Positions 17,719-26,683 of a stretch of DNA of 64,000 nucleotides are shown piece by piece (within the stretch, counting starts at the first letter, position 1; each line of letters begins with the position of its first letter). The position numbers were made by a program, and so were the translations under genes. The DNA comes from JADGHE01 sp035716025. GTDB lineage: Bacteria; Pseudomonadota; Alphaproteobacteria; Rhizobiales; Xanthobacteraceae. The notes beneath the pieces are model-generated. The model had not been told where the DNA came from and did no database searches. It worked only from the letters and a program-made list of their open reading frames with translations. Location of the stretch: NCBI GenBank assembly GCA_035716025.1, contig DASTKH010000016.1:79661-143660 (forward strand), in the 5' to 3' direction.

Positions 17719-18642
17719 TCACGATCGGTTGGTCTCTTCTTCCACAATCCGCCGCACGATGTCGATGGCGCGGCGCAACAGGGTTTCGGAAGCCTCCTGC
17801 GTGCGGAAAGCTGAGTGGGCGCTGAGCGTCACGTTGGACGCTTGCGCAAGCGCGTCGTCCGTGTGCAGCGGCTCGGCGTGAAACACGTCGAGGCCGGCAT
17901 GGCGAATGCGCCCCTCGGCGAGCGCGGCCTTGAGCGCCGCCTCCTCGACGAGCGCGGCGCGCGCGGTATTGACGAGAATGCAGCCGGGTTTGAGGCGCTT
18001 CAGCCGGGCGCCGTCGAGAAAATGCCGTGTCTCCTCGTTGAGCGCGAGATTGAGGGAGATCACGTCCGCCTGCGACAGAAGGTCATCGAGAGGGACGAGC
18101 GGGGCCGGGGCGGCCTCGACCGGCGTTCGGTTCCAGGCGATCACGTTCATGCCGATGCCGTTCGCGATGCGGACAACTTCCCGCCCGATTCCGCCCAGAC
18201 CGACGACCCCGAGAGTTTTTCCCAGGAGCTGGACACCTTCGCGGGTCTGCCATGTGCCGGCGCGAATGTCGCGGTCCATGCGGGCGATGTCGCGGGCGGC
18301 CGCGAACATCAGCGCGATCGTGTGCTCGGCCACGGCCGTGTCGCCGTAGCCCTTGATGGTATGGACCGTGACGCCGCGCGCCTTGAGCGCGTCGAGATCC
18401 ATGTAGCTCGCCGCGCCCGTGCCAAGAAACACGACGTGGCGCAAGGCCGGGCATTGCGCGACGATCTCGGTCGGCAGATAGGAATGATCGTCGAGACAGA
18501 TTTCATAGCCCGCGAGGAGCTGCGGCACCGCGCCGCGGTCATAGGGCTCGTAGTTCACGGCGATGGTGGGGTCGTCGGGCCTGAGCACGCGGCGGAAAAC
18601 GGGACCGAGCTGGTCGTTGCAGTCGAGAAAAAGAGCCTTCAT
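17719..18642 (-). CDS. D-isomer-specific 2-hydroxyacid dehydrogenase
   Basis: A 307-residue NAD(P)-dependent oxidoreductase interconverting a 2-hydroxyacid and a 2-oxoacid. The nucleotide fold shows GLGGIG (148-153). The catalytic set is intact: Arg228 in NTARAALV, Glu257 in HAEPL and His276 in SAHSAF. After the second strand the sequence is WNRT (170-173) instead of an Asp, which suggests a preference for NADP. The start ATG at 18642 (MKALFLDCND) gives a normal family length; the open frame further upstream is low-complexity and is rejected. No clear ribosome site is seen. It is the first gene of the leftward operon with the cyclase and HisD-like genes. The substrate, perhaps a sulfo- or aryl-lactate, is inferred only from context. 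Confidence 0.88.
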   Translation of the reverse strand: MKALFLDCNDQLGPVFRRVLRPDDPTIAVNYEPYDRGAVPQLLAGYEICLDDHSYLPTEIVAQCPALRHVVFLGTGAASYMDLDALKARGVTVHTIKGYGDTAVAEHTIALMFAAARDIARMDRDIRAGTWQTREGVQLLGKTLGVVGLGGIGREVVRIANGIGMNVIAWNRTPVEAAPAPLVPLDDLLSQADVISLNLALNEETRHFLDGARLKRLKPGCILVNTARAALVEEAALKAALAEGRIRHAGLDVFHAEPLHTDDALAQASNVTLSAHSAFRTQEASETLLRRAIDIVRRIVEEETNRS

Positions 18643-18943
18643 GGAGAATGCGACCAGGAACGCAGGGCTTCGCCGGACGAGGCGGGGGGGGACGAGAACC
18701 GGGCAAAGCCGGGTCCGCCGGAAAGCGGCTCGTACCATAGTGATGGGCGGAAGGGGAACAAGCCCGGCCGCGGGCGGGCGGCATCGACGCCCCGAATTCC
18801 GGTTGCGGGAGCTTTCGCGTAACGCGGCCGGCGGGCATGCTCGGGCGTGGGGCAGGGGGTGAGTGCTGGTCGAAGACTTCGGTTCGATGTTACTCATTCC
18901 CCGCTGCCGCTCGGGCGGCGCGGAACAAGAAGGGGGCGCTTCG

Positions 18944-19732
18944 ATGGCGGGAGAATTTGCAGGCAGAGTGGTGGTCGTGACCGGGGGCAGCCGCGGGATC
19001 GGGCGGGCGATCGCAACCGCTTTCGCGCGCGAGGGTGCGCAGACCGTGCTGGCAGCGACGTCGCAAGGCAACCTCGAAGCCGCGGCCGATGCGATTGCCG
19101 CAAGCGGCGCGCCGCGCCCGGCCGTCATCGCCGGCCACCTCGGCAGCCTTCAGGCCTGCCAGGCGCTCCATGGGTTCGTCAAAGACCGCTTCGGCCGTTG
19201 CGACGTGCTCGTAAACAATGCCGGCGCGACCAAGTCGGGCGATTTCCTCGAGCAGCCTGACGAAGACTGGATCGACGGACTTTCGGTCAAATTCTACGCC
19301 TGCGTGCGGCTTTGCCGCCTGTTCTGGCCGATGCTCAGGCAAGCGCAGGGCAGCGTTGTCAACATTTCCGGCGGCGCGGCCCGCACGCCCGATCCCCTGT
19401 TTCTGATCGGCGGCGCCGCCAATGCCGCCATGCTCAACTTCACCAAGGGTCTTTCGCAACGCGGCAAGAAGGACGGGGTCAACGTCAACGCCATCCTGCC
19501 GGGCATGACCGAGACGGATCGTATCATGGACCTGCTGCGGCAGCGGGCTGCAGCGACGGGCGCGACGCTGGAAGATGCCCGCAAGGCCGCGATCGAGAAG
19601 AGCGGCGCGCGCCGGATCGGCAAGCCTGAGGACATCGCCGAGCTCGCGCTCTTTCTTTGCTCGTCGCGCGCAAGCCACATCCAGGGCGTCAACATCGCGG
19701 TCGACGGGGGCGCGACCGTGGGCTTGTATTGA
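18944..19732 (+). CDS. SDR-fold protein lacking the catalytic Tyr/Lys
   Basis: A 262-residue short-chain dehydrogenase/reductase fold. The cofactor motif TGGSRGIG (13-20) and NNAG (91-94) are intact. The active site is not: aligning GGAANAAMLNFTKGL with the usual YSASKAAVLNFTKAL puts Gly at 156 where the catalytic Tyr should be and Asn at 160 where Lys should be; the Ser is at best one position off (ISGG, 142-145). Several alphaproteobacterial SDR-like proteins carry a similar SAANAA text, so this is a real subfamily and not a sequencing error. It may bind a nucleotide without classical dehydrogenase chemistry. The ATG at 18944 is preceded by AGGGGG. It is followed 33 bases later by a binding-protein gene on the same strand. 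Confidence 0.85.
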   Translation: MAGEFAGRVVVVTGGSRGIGRAIATAFAREGAQTVLAATSQGNLEAAADAIAASGAPRPAVIAGHLGSLQACQALHGFVKDRFGRCDVLVNNAGATKSGDFLEQPDEDWIDGLSVKFYACVRLCRLFWPMLRQAQGSVVNISGGAARTPDPLFLIGGAANAAMLNFTKGLSQRGKKDGVNVNAILPGMTETDRIMDLLRQRAAATGATLEDARKAAIEKSGARRIGKPEDIAELALFLCSSRASHIQGVNIAVDGGATVGLY

Positions 19733-19765
19733 AAGCGCACGGCTGGGCAACACGAGGGACATCGG

Positions 19766-20839
19766 ATGTCGAAGGCCATGAGGACCAGGATCGGGGGGCT
19801 CGGCCGCGCGGCGATCCGCGCCGCAGTCGCCTTGACGATGTGTGCGCTCGCCGCGCCGGCCGGTCTGGCGCAGGAGAAGCTCAATGTCGGGGCGCTCCGC
19901 TTCGTCTCGAACGGCGGCCTCTTCGTCGCCGTAGAAAAGGGCTATTTCAAGCAGGAAGGGCTCGACATCGATCTCAGATTCTTCGACGCGGCGCAGCCGA
20001 TTGCGGTTGCGGTCGTCTCGGGAGACATCGATCTCGGGGCCACCGCCTTCACGGCCGGCCTTTACAATCTGGCGGGAAAGGGCGGCATCAAGGTCATTGC
20101 CGCGCAGGCACGTGAGAAGAAGGGTTATCAGGGGAATGCGATCCTCGTGTCCAATGCCGCCTGGGATAAGGGGTTCCGCCGGCTCGAGGATTTTCCGGGA
20201 CACTCCCTCGGCATCACCCAGGTGGGGTCGTCCTTCCACTACCAGATCGGCCAGATCGCCCGTGTGAAGGGCTTCGATCTTAAGAGCGTCACGCTCAAGC
20301 CCCTGCAGTCCCTCGGCAATATGGCGGCGGCGCTCAAGGGCTCGCAAGTGGATGCGATCATCATCGCGCCGCACATCGCCCGTGCGCTGGTCGCCGCCGG
20401 CGACGGCAAATTGATCGGCTGGTATTCGGACCTCGACGAGTACCAGTTCGGCGCGCTGTTCGCCTCGCCGAAGGCGATCGAAGCGCGTCGCGGTGCGATC
20501 GAAACGTTCGTGCGCGCCTATCGCAAGGGCGCTGCCGAATTCTACGAGGCCTTTCTCCAGCGCGACGCCGCGGGAAAGCCGGTCATCGACCCCGCGAAGG
20601 CAAATGCCGCAGCGCAGGCGATCGCAAAATATGTGTACCCCGCCGAGCCGCCGGAGCAGGCCGCCCGCAAGGTGCAGGCGGCAACCTATTACGTCGATCC
20701 GCAAGCCCGGCTGGACACGAAGGACATCCATAACCAGGTCGCATGGCTGAAAGAGCAGGGACTCGTTGACCGGGCAGTCGACCCGAAGGCGTTCATCGAC
20801 CTGTCTTTCATAAGCGACGGCGTGAGCCCACCCAAATAG
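19766..20839 (+). CDS. NMT1-type ABC substrate-binding protein
   Basis: A 357-residue exported binding protein. A signal peptide (MSKAMRTRIGG, then a hydrophobic run, cleavage near AGLAQEK) leads into an NMT1/THI5-like domain: LNVGALRFVSNGGLFVAVEKG, SGDIDLGATAFTAGLYNL and GKLIGWYSDLDEYQFG. Such proteins feed nitrate/sulfonate/taurine-type or pyrimidine-precursor importers. No permease or ATPase adjoins it; the nearest permease/ATPase pair without a binding protein is at 43.4-45.2 kb, and the complete importer at 12.4-15.2 kb has its own receptor. It sits 33 bases after the SDR-like gene, so the two are probably one transcript, ended by a strong terminator at 20855-20889. Ligand unknown. Confidence 0.85.
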   Translation: MSKAMRTRIGGLGRAAIRAAVALTMCALAAPAGLAQEKLNVGALRFVSNGGLFVAVEKGYFKQEGLDIDLRFFDAAQPIAVAVVSGDIDLGATAFTAGLYNLAGKGGIKVIAAQAREKKGYQGNAILVSNAAWDKGFRRLEDFPGHSLGITQVGSSFHYQIGQIARVKGFDLKSVTLKPLQSLGNMAAALKGSQVDAIIIAPHIARALVAAGDGKLIGWYSDLDEYQFGALFASPKAIEARRGAIETFVRAYRKGAAEFYEAFLQRDAAGKPVIDPAKANAAAQAIAKYVYPAEPPEQAARKVQAATYYVDPQARLDTKDIHNQVAWLKEQGLVDRAVDPKAFIDLSFISDGVSPPK

Positions 20840-20854
20840 GCGGCGATTGTCGTG

Positions 20855-20889
20855 AAAAGGCCGGAAACGTGCCCGGCCTTTTTCTTTTT
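20855..20889 (+). terminator. Rho-independent terminator after the NMT1-type gene
   Basis: AAAAGGCCGG (20855-20864) and CCGGCCTTTT (20873-20882) form a perfect 10-bp stem with an 8-base loop, followed by a T-rich tract TTTTTCTTTTT. It ends the SDR/binding-protein transcript. Confidence 0.9.
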
Positions 20890-21001
20890 CGAACTTTCGC
20901 GCCACCGGCTTGCCAGCGCGTCGCCTGCCTGAGACGATAGCACAAGGCCGGACAGGGCCGAACGCGGCGTAGCGGACGCCTGCGCCGAGTCGGAGGTCAT
21001 C

Positions 21002-23056
21002 ATGGCGCAGAATGGAGGCACGAGTCCCAGGGGTCCCCGGTGCATCGCACTGGTGGGCCCATTCCAGAGCGGCAAGACAACGCTCCTCGAGGCGATCCTG
21101 GCGCGCACCGGCGCGGTGCAGCGACAAGGAACGGTGGAGGCGGGAACGACCGTCGGCGATTCCAGTCCGGAGGCCCGCGACCACAAGATGAGCATCGAGT
21201 TGTCGTTTGCGACCACCAATTATCTCGGCGACGACTACACCTTTATCGATTGCCCCGGATCGGTCGAGTTCATTCACGATATGCGCGCGGTCCTGCCTGC
21301 GGTCGACGCGGCGGTCGTCGTGTGCGAAGCGGACGAACGCAAGGTGCCGCAGCTGCAGCTCATTTTGCGCGAGCTGGAAGACCTCAAGCTCCCCCGTATC
21401 CTGTTTCTCAACAAGATCGACAAGGCGGACAAGCGCGTGCGCGAGGTGCTGAAAGTGCTGCAGCCCGCCTCCCGCGTCCCTCTCGTTCTGCGGCAGATTC
21501 CGATCTGGTCCGGGGAGATCGTCGTCGGATTTGTCGACCTCGCTCTCGAGCGCGCCCACGTCTATCGGGAGCACGCACCCTCGGAAGTCATCGAGCTTTC
21601 CGGTGACGATCTCTCGCGCGAGAAGGAAGCGCGTTTCACCATGCTTGAGACGTTAGCGGACCATGATGACGAGCTCATGGAGCAGCTTCTCGAAGACATT
21701 CCGCCGCCGCGCGACAAGGTTTTCGACGATCTCGCGCGCGAGCTGCGCGAAGGGATGATCTGCCCCGTTTTGCTTGGCGTTGCGACCCGCACCAACGGCG
21801 TACAGCGTCTCATGAAGGCCTTGCGGCATGAGGCACCCGGCATCGCGGAAACCGCAAGGCGCCTCGGCGCCAAGAGCGATGCCGAAGCGGTCGCCTATGT
21901 GCTCAAGACCTTCCACACGGCGCATGGCGGCAAGCTTTCGGTCGTTCGCGTCATGTCCGGAACGCTCGGAGACGGCACGACGCTCACCGGGCCGGAAGGC
22001 GAGGCCGGCCGCGTGTCGGGTGTCTTCAAGCTCACAGGACACAGCACGGAAAAGCGGGGGGCAGCCGAAGCGGGCGAGACCGTCGGACTCGGCAAGCTCG
22101 ACGGTGCCAAGACGGGAGAAACCCTCACCGCCGGCAAGGTCGCGCATCCTGCGCTCGCGGCCGTGACGCCCTATCCGCCGGTGCTTGCGGTGGCGATTGC
22201 CGCAAAGGAACGCAAGGACGACGTGAAGCTCGGACAGGCTCTCGGCAAGCTGCTGGAGGAGGATCCGTCGCTCGTTGTCGAACACAACCCGGAAACCCAT
22301 CAGGTGATCGTCTGGGGGCAGGGCGAAATGCACCTTCGGGTCGCGACCGAGCGGCTTGCCTCGCGTTTCGGCATCTCGGTCGTCGTGAACCCCCCGACGG
22401 TGGGCTACCGCGAGACGATCCGCAAGGCCATCGTGCAGCGCGGCCGCCACAAGAAGCAATCGGGCGGGCACGGCCAGTTCGGCGACGTCGTGCTCGACAT
22501 TAAACCGTTGCCGCGCGGCTCAGGCTTCACGTTCGACGAGAAGATCACGGGAGGCGTGGTGCCCCGCAACTACATTCCGGCGGTCGAGGAGGGCGTCCGG
22601 GACGGACTCAAGCAGGGCCCGCTCGGCTTTCCGGTCGTCGACGTCGCCGTGACGCTCATCGACGGCTCGTATCACACGGTCGATTCCTCCGACATGGCTT
22701 TCCGCACCGCCGGTCGCATCGGGGTCGCCGAGGCGCTGCCGCAATGCCAGCCGGTGCTGCTCGAGCCGATCTTGAGCGTGGAGATCGTCTGTCCCTCCGA
22801 CGCCACCGCGAAGGTGAATGCGATCGTCTCCGCGCGGCGCGGTCAGTTGCTCGGCTTCGACACGCGCGAAGGCTGGACCGGCTGGGACGTCGTGCGTGCC
22901 CTGATGCCCGAGGCGGAAATCGGCGATCTGATCGTGGAGCTGCGCTCGGCCACCGCCGGGGTCGGCACCTTCTCGTTCAAGTTCGACCACATGGCCGAAC
23001 TCACCGGCCGCACCGCCGAACAAATCGTGGCCGCCCGACGCGCCGCCGCCGCCTGA
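21002..23056 (+). CDS. Elongation factor G-like translational GTPase (EF-G paralogue)
   Basis: A 684-residue protein with the full EF-G domain order. G1 is GPFQSGKT (19-26), G3 DCPG (83-86) and G4 NKID (137-140); domains III-V are recognisable by HGQFGDVVLDIKP and FRTAGRIGVAEAL. Compared with canonical EF-G the P-loop lacks the HVD wording, and the switch I text RGITI is replaced by HKMSIE (61-66). It therefore belongs to the divergent EF-G-like group found as a second copy in many alphaproteobacteria and is unlikely to be the main elongation factor. Such paralogues can act in ribosome recycling or as specialised factors; the role here is unknown. It is monocistronic, with its own region after a terminator upstream, and convergent with the 65-residue gene. 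Confidence 0.88.
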   Translation: MAQNGGTSPRGPRCIALVGPFQSGKTTLLEAILARTGAVQRQGTVEAGTTVGDSSPEARDHKMSIELSFATTNYLGDDYTFIDCPGSVEFIHDMRAVLPAVDAAVVVCEADERKVPQLQLILRELEDLKLPRILFLNKIDKADKRVREVLKVLQPASRVPLVLRQIPIWSGEIVVGFVDLALERAHVYREHAPSEVIELSGDDLSREKEARFTMLETLADHDDELMEQLLEDIPPPRDKVFDDLARELREGMICPVLLGVATRTNGVQRLMKALRHEAPGIAETARRLGAKSDAEAVAYVLKTFHTAHGGKLSVVRVMSGTLGDGTTLTGPEGEAGRVSGVFKLTGHSTEKRGAAEAGETVGLGKLDGAKTGETLTAGKVAHPALAAVTPYPPVLAVAIAAKERKDDVKLGQALGKLLEEDPSLVVEHNPETHQVIVWGQGEMHLRVATERLASRFGISVVVNPPTVGYRETIRKAIVQRGRHKKQSGGHGQFGDVVLDIKPLPRGSGFTFDEKITGGVVPRNYIPAVEEGVRDGLKQGPLGFPVVDVAVTLIDGSYHTVDSSDMAFRTAGRIGVAEALPQCQPVLLEPILSVEIVCPSDATAKVNAIVSARRGQLLGFDTREGWTGWDVVRALMPEAEIGDLIVELRSATAGVGTFSFKFDHMAELTGRTAEQIVAARRAAAA

Positions 23057-23088
23057 GGGCCGCCGGCCGAAGGGACGCTCCGGCGGTC

Positions 23089-23286
23089 CTATTCCTGGTT
23101 CGCGCACACCACGTCGGAATCGCGCGCGGTGAGATCTTCCCCGCGTGCCTGCGCCGCGCGGCGCTCGCCGGTCGCGCGCAGATTCGACACGAGGTCGTCG
23201 GGATCGACTCCGTCGGCTGCCATGAGCAAGACGACGATCGGATCGGACAACATCTCGACGAGAGTGGCGTCGCGGCATTCGCCCAT
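23089..23286 (-). CDS. Small conserved-type protein, 65 residues
   Basis: A 65-residue acidic protein, MGECRDATLVEMLSDPIVVL at the start, then LMAADGVDPDDLVSNLRATG. I do not recognise a characterised family, though short proteins with a MLSDPIV / MAADGVDP pattern occur in rhizobia. GGAGGA lies four bases before the ATG at 23286, a strong ribosome site, which is why I accept it as a gene and prefer this start to longer open frames. Predicted soluble, mostly helical, with Cys at residue 4 and near the C terminus (VVCANQE). It is divergent from the first of three tandem methyltransferases and shares about 280 bases of upstream DNA with it; a functional link is possible but unproven. Confidence 0.7.
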   Translation of the reverse strand: MGECRDATLVEMLSDPIVVLLMAADGVDPDDLVSNLRATGERRAAQARGEDLTARDSDVVCANQE

Positions 23287-23381
23287 GATTCCTCCTCCGG
23301 CCTTCCGGGAAGGCCGAGCCGGTTCCTGTCCCCTGATCCCATGCACCCGCGGAAGATGGCGAAGAGATGCGGCAAGAAAAG

Positions 23382-23413
23382 GTCGCCGGGGGCCCGCGCC
23401 GACAATCTTTTTT
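23382..23413 (+). terminator. Possible terminator between the 65-residue gene and methyltransferase 1
   Basis: GTCG (23382-23385) with CGGG pairs with CCCG and CGAC (23400-23403) in an imperfect GC-rich stem, followed by a run of six T at 23408-23413. If active it would stop rightward read-through from the EF-G-like gene before the methyltransferases. The stem has bulges and a tight loop, so confidence is low. Confidence 0.35.
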
Positions 23414-23564
23414 GATCGCCGGGCGCCGCGGTTTTGCCGCAAACCCCCGGTGCCACCCCATGCCGGCGGCGTGTGGGAGGCGAGCCCGTGACAAGGGAAT
23501 TGCCGCCGGGCGGCAGTCTGCTAGCCTTGCACCGGCGATCCGCACCGGGGCAGGGGCAAGGCCA

Positions 23565-25061
23565 ATGAGCGAGACGGCGGCCGCGGCCTATGATGCAGTG
23601 CGATATCCGGGAGTCGCCTTCGATCAGACGCACCCGGACCGCCTCGCCGCCATCGCCTTCCTCTTCGGCATGCAGCCGGCGCCGCCGTCGCGCTGCCGTG
23701 TCTTGGAACTCGGCTGCGGCAGCGGGGCCAACCTCGTTCCGTTGGCGTATGGCTATCCGGAAAGTGCGTTCCTCGGCATCGACATCTCCGCGGCCGACAT
23801 CGCGCAAGGGCGCGCGCAGGCCGCGGCCTGCGGGTTGCGCAACGTCACGCTCGAACTCTGCGACATCATGGACGTGGACGCGGGTTTCGGCACCTTCGAC
23901 TACATCATTGCGCACGGGGTCTATTCCTGGGTGCCGGCGCGGGTGCGCGAAAAGATCCTGTCGATCTTCCGGGAGCGGCTCGCACCGCACGGCGTTGCTT
24001 TCGTGAGCTACAACGCCTATCCCGGGTCGCACCTGCGCGATCTCGGCCGCCGGATGATGCTGTACCATGTGCGCATGCTGCAGGATGCGGGCGCGCAGGT
24101 GCGGCAGGCGCGCGCGCTGCTGCAATTCCTCGCCGACACGACCGATGCCGATGGAACCTACGGTGCTGCGCTGAGGGGCGCGCTGGCGCGCGTCGGCGAG
24201 AAGTCTGACGCGGTCCTCTATCACGACGACCTCGACGGCGCGGCGAAAGCCTTCCTGTTCCACGAGGTGGCCGAGGATGCCGGTCGCGCCGGTCTGCAAT
24301 TCCTTTCGGAGGCCGTCTTTGCCCATTCGAGCTTCGGTCACGTCGCCCGCAGCGGTGGCGGATTCATCGAGCAAATTCCGGAGGACGAGGTCGCGGTCCG
24401 CGAGCAATATGTCGATTTCTTCGTCGGCCGCTGGTTCCGCGAAGCGCTTTTCTGCCATGCGGAGCGTAAACTCGATCGCCGCATCGATCCGCAGCGGGTG
24501 CGGGCCTTATTCGTCTCCGGCTGCGCGCGCCCCTCGGCGCCGCGGCTTCCTGAGGGGGACAGAGGTCAGCCGATCATGACGGCGGCGCTGGATCGTCTCG
24601 AAGAGATCTGGCCGCAAGCGACGGATTTTTCCACTCTGGCCAAGGAGGCGGTCCGGCGGGTTGCCGTGGAAGGCGGATCGAGCGCGGCGCGCGAGCAGGA
24701 GGCCGCATTGGCAGCCGGCGTCTACGAAGCCTATCGGGCCGACATGGTTGCCCTGCATGTCGAGCCTCCGGTCCTGACCGCGAAGCCCGGAGAGCGGCCG
24801 CTCTCAAGCCTCCTCGCCCGCCGGCAGGCCGAGCGGGGGCCGATCGTGACCAATCTGCGCCACGAAACCATCAGGCTGGACGAGGTTCTGCACCCGTTCT
24901 TGATGCTGGTCGACGGCACGCGCACCGTCGACGAGCTCGCCGGGCCGTTGGCGGGTTTTCTCGTACAGTCCGGCGCCCAACAGGCGCACGAGCCGGTTTT
25001 CCGCGACCGCGCCGAACAGGCGCTCGCGGCGCTTGCTCGACTCGCACTGCTGCTGCGGTGA
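23565..25061 (+). CDS. PKMT-like methyltransferase 1 of 3 (class I fold plus methyltransferase regulatory domain)
   Basis: A 498-residue S-adenosylmethionine-dependent methyltransferase. The class I core shows motif I VLELGCGSGAN (46-56), the acidic GIDIS after strand 2 and the family box HGVYSWVP (117-124). The middle carries the methyltransferase regulatory-domain pattern (YHDDLDGAAKAFLFHEVAED), and the C terminus a winged-helix-like part with LRHETIRLDEVLHPFLMLVD. This architecture is that of the rickettsial protein-lysine methyltransferases that modify outer-membrane protein OmpB. The ATG at 23565, with AAGG four bases upstream, opens MSETAAAAYDAVRYPG. The next paralogue follows immediately, possibly by a GTGA stop/start overlap. 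Substrate unknown; a surface or secreted protein is a reasonable guess. Confidence 0.87.
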   Translation: MSETAAAAYDAVRYPGVAFDQTHPDRLAAIAFLFGMQPAPPSRCRVLELGCGSGANLVPLAYGYPESAFLGIDISAADIAQGRAQAAACGLRNVTLELCDIMDVDAGFGTFDYIIAHGVYSWVPARVREKILSIFRERLAPHGVAFVSYNAYPGSHLRDLGRRMMLYHVRMLQDAGAQVRQARALLQFLADTTDADGTYGAALRGALARVGEKSDAVLYHDDLDGAAKAFLFHEVAEDAGRAGLQFLSEAVFAHSSFGHVARSGGGFIEQIPEDEVAVREQYVDFFVGRWFREALFCHAERKLDRRIDPQRVRALFVSGCARPSAPRLPEGDRGQPIMTAALDRLEEIWPQATDFSTLAKEAVRRVAVEGGSSAAREQEAALAAGVYEAYRADMVALHVEPPVLTAKPGERPLSSLLARRQAERGPIVTNLRHETIRLDEVLHPFLMLVDGTRTVDELAGPLAGFLVQSGAQQAHEPVFRDRAEQALAALARLALLLR

Positions 25062-25114
25062 CAATCCGATACGCCGGTGTTCACCCGTGGGCGCGGGACA
25101 TCAGCGGGCGCGGC

Positions 25115-26626
25115 ATGAACGATACCTCGGATCCTTATGAGCGGCTCCCGTATGCGGGGGAGGCCTATGCGCAGACCCATCCCAATCGCATCGGTACAAT
25201 TGCCGCGCTTTTCGGAATGCGGCCCGCGCATGTGCCGTGCTGTCGCGTGCTTGAGCTCGGTTGCGGCTTCGGCGGCAATCTGATCCCCATGGCCGAGCAA
25301 TGGCCGTCCGCGCGATTCGTCGGACTTGATCTCAGCGAACGGGCCGTGGCGCACGGCCGTGCCATCGTGCGAGCCGTCGGACTTCGCAACATCGAGTTGC
25401 GCCACGGCGACATCTTGGACGTGCGGCCGGGGGCCGGTGAATTCGACTACATCATCGCTCACGGGGTCTATTCATGGGTGCCGGACCCCGTGCGCCGCAA
25501 AGTGTGGGCGATCTGCCGGGAGGGGCTCGCGCCGCACGGCGTTGCGTTCGTCAGCTTCAACGCGCTGCCGGGCGGCCATCGCCGCCGGATCATGCGCGAG
25601 CTCATGCAATATCATACCCGCGCAATCAGCGACCCCGTGGAGAAGGTGCGACAGGCGCGGGCCATCTGCGCACATCTCGCAGGATGCGCCGGGGGCGGCC
25701 TCTACGGGGAAGTGCTGCGGGAAGAGCTGGAACGGATCGAGGCGCGCGACGCGCCGCTCTATCACGACGATCTTTCGCCGGAGAATCGGGCCTTTTTGCT
25801 CCAGGACGTGGTCGAAGCGGCCGAGGCGGCGGGTCTGCAATATCTCGGCGAGGCGACACTCGCGCATTCGAACGTCGGAATTCTTCCCCCTTTCGCTGCC
25901 GGCACGCTCGCGCAAATCCCAGAGGAGGCCTTCGCCCTGCGCGAGCAGTATCTCGACTTCCTGTTCGGCCGCAATTTCCACCAGAGCCTGTGGTGTCGCA
26001 GCGAAATCGCGCTGAATCGGTCGATCGAGACCGCGACCGTGGCGCGGCTGCACGTTGCGGAGAACGAAGCCTCGAATGTCCCGGGTGGCCATGGCGGGCC
26101 AAAAGCCCGAGACCGGCGTCGGACCGACGGGCGCTCGCGGGCGCCGGAAAGCGCAACGGACACGGACAGGCTGCTTGAAGCGGCGTTGGCGCAGGTCTGC
26201 GCCTGCGCCCCGCAAGCGGTTCCTTTTGCGAGCGTGCTCCGCGGCGTCCTTGAGCGGCTGCGGCAATCGAATGTGAAACTTGCCGCCCCGGAAAGGGCGG
26301 AGCCGAGTCTTGCGGCCGCCCTCTTGGGCGCCTATCGCGCGAACCGCATCGAGCTCTGGCTCGATGCGCCAGCCATCGCCCCCTGCGTGACCGAGCGTCC
26401 GCGCGCAAGCCGCATTGCACGGTACCAGGCGTGGGCGAAGACGCGGGTCACGAACCTGCGCCATGCCAATGTCAACCTCGACGAGGCGCAGCGGCAATGC
26501 CTGCTGCTGGCGGACGGATCGCGGGACGTCCACGACATTGCCGCCTCGCTCGCCGCAGCCGGCAAGGACAGGGGAGCAAAGGCGCTTCTCGAGGAGTTGG
26601 CGCGGCTCGCTCTGCTTGCGGCATAG
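25115..26626 (+). CDS. PKMT-like methyltransferase 2 of 3
   Basis: A 503-residue paralogue of its two neighbours, with THPNRIGTIAALFGMRPA, motif I VLELGCGFGGN (45-55) and HGVYSWVP. It diverges most after residue 320, where a hydrophilic linker rich in Gly, Arg and Asp replaces part of the middle domain; the C-terminal VTNLRHANVNLDEAQRQCLL is kept. The ATG at 25115 matches the family N terminus (MNDTSDPYERLPY). A GTG at 25058 overlapping the previous stop codon would add 19 residues and would couple translation; I cannot exclude it, since the ATG has no good ribosome site. Codon and base use are like the neighbours, so the tandem looks old and not recently acquired. Confidence 0.86.
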   Translation: MNDTSDPYERLPYAGEAYAQTHPNRIGTIAALFGMRPAHVPCCRVLELGCGFGGNLIPMAEQWPSARFVGLDLSERAVAHGRAIVRAVGLRNIELRHGDILDVRPGAGEFDYIIAHGVYSWVPDPVRRKVWAICREGLAPHGVAFVSFNALPGGHRRRIMRELMQYHTRAISDPVEKVRQARAICAHLAGCAGGGLYGEVLREELERIEARDAPLYHDDLSPENRAFLLQDVVEAAEAAGLQYLGEATLAHSNVGILPPFAAGTLAQIPEEAFALREQYLDFLFGRNFHQSLWCRSEIALNRSIETATVARLHVAENEASNVPGGHGGPKARDRRRTDGRSRAPESATDTDRLLEAALAQVCACAPQAVPFASVLRGVLERLRQSNVKLAAPERAEPSLAAALLGAYRANRIELWLDAPAIAPCVTERPRASRIARYQAWAKTRVTNLRHANVNLDEAQRQCLLLADGSRDVHDIAASLAAAGKDRGAKALLEELARLALLAA

Positions 26627-26683
26627 CGCCGTTTCATTGAGGTCGGCGCCGACTGCGCCGTGCCGACGATTGGGGGAGGAACC

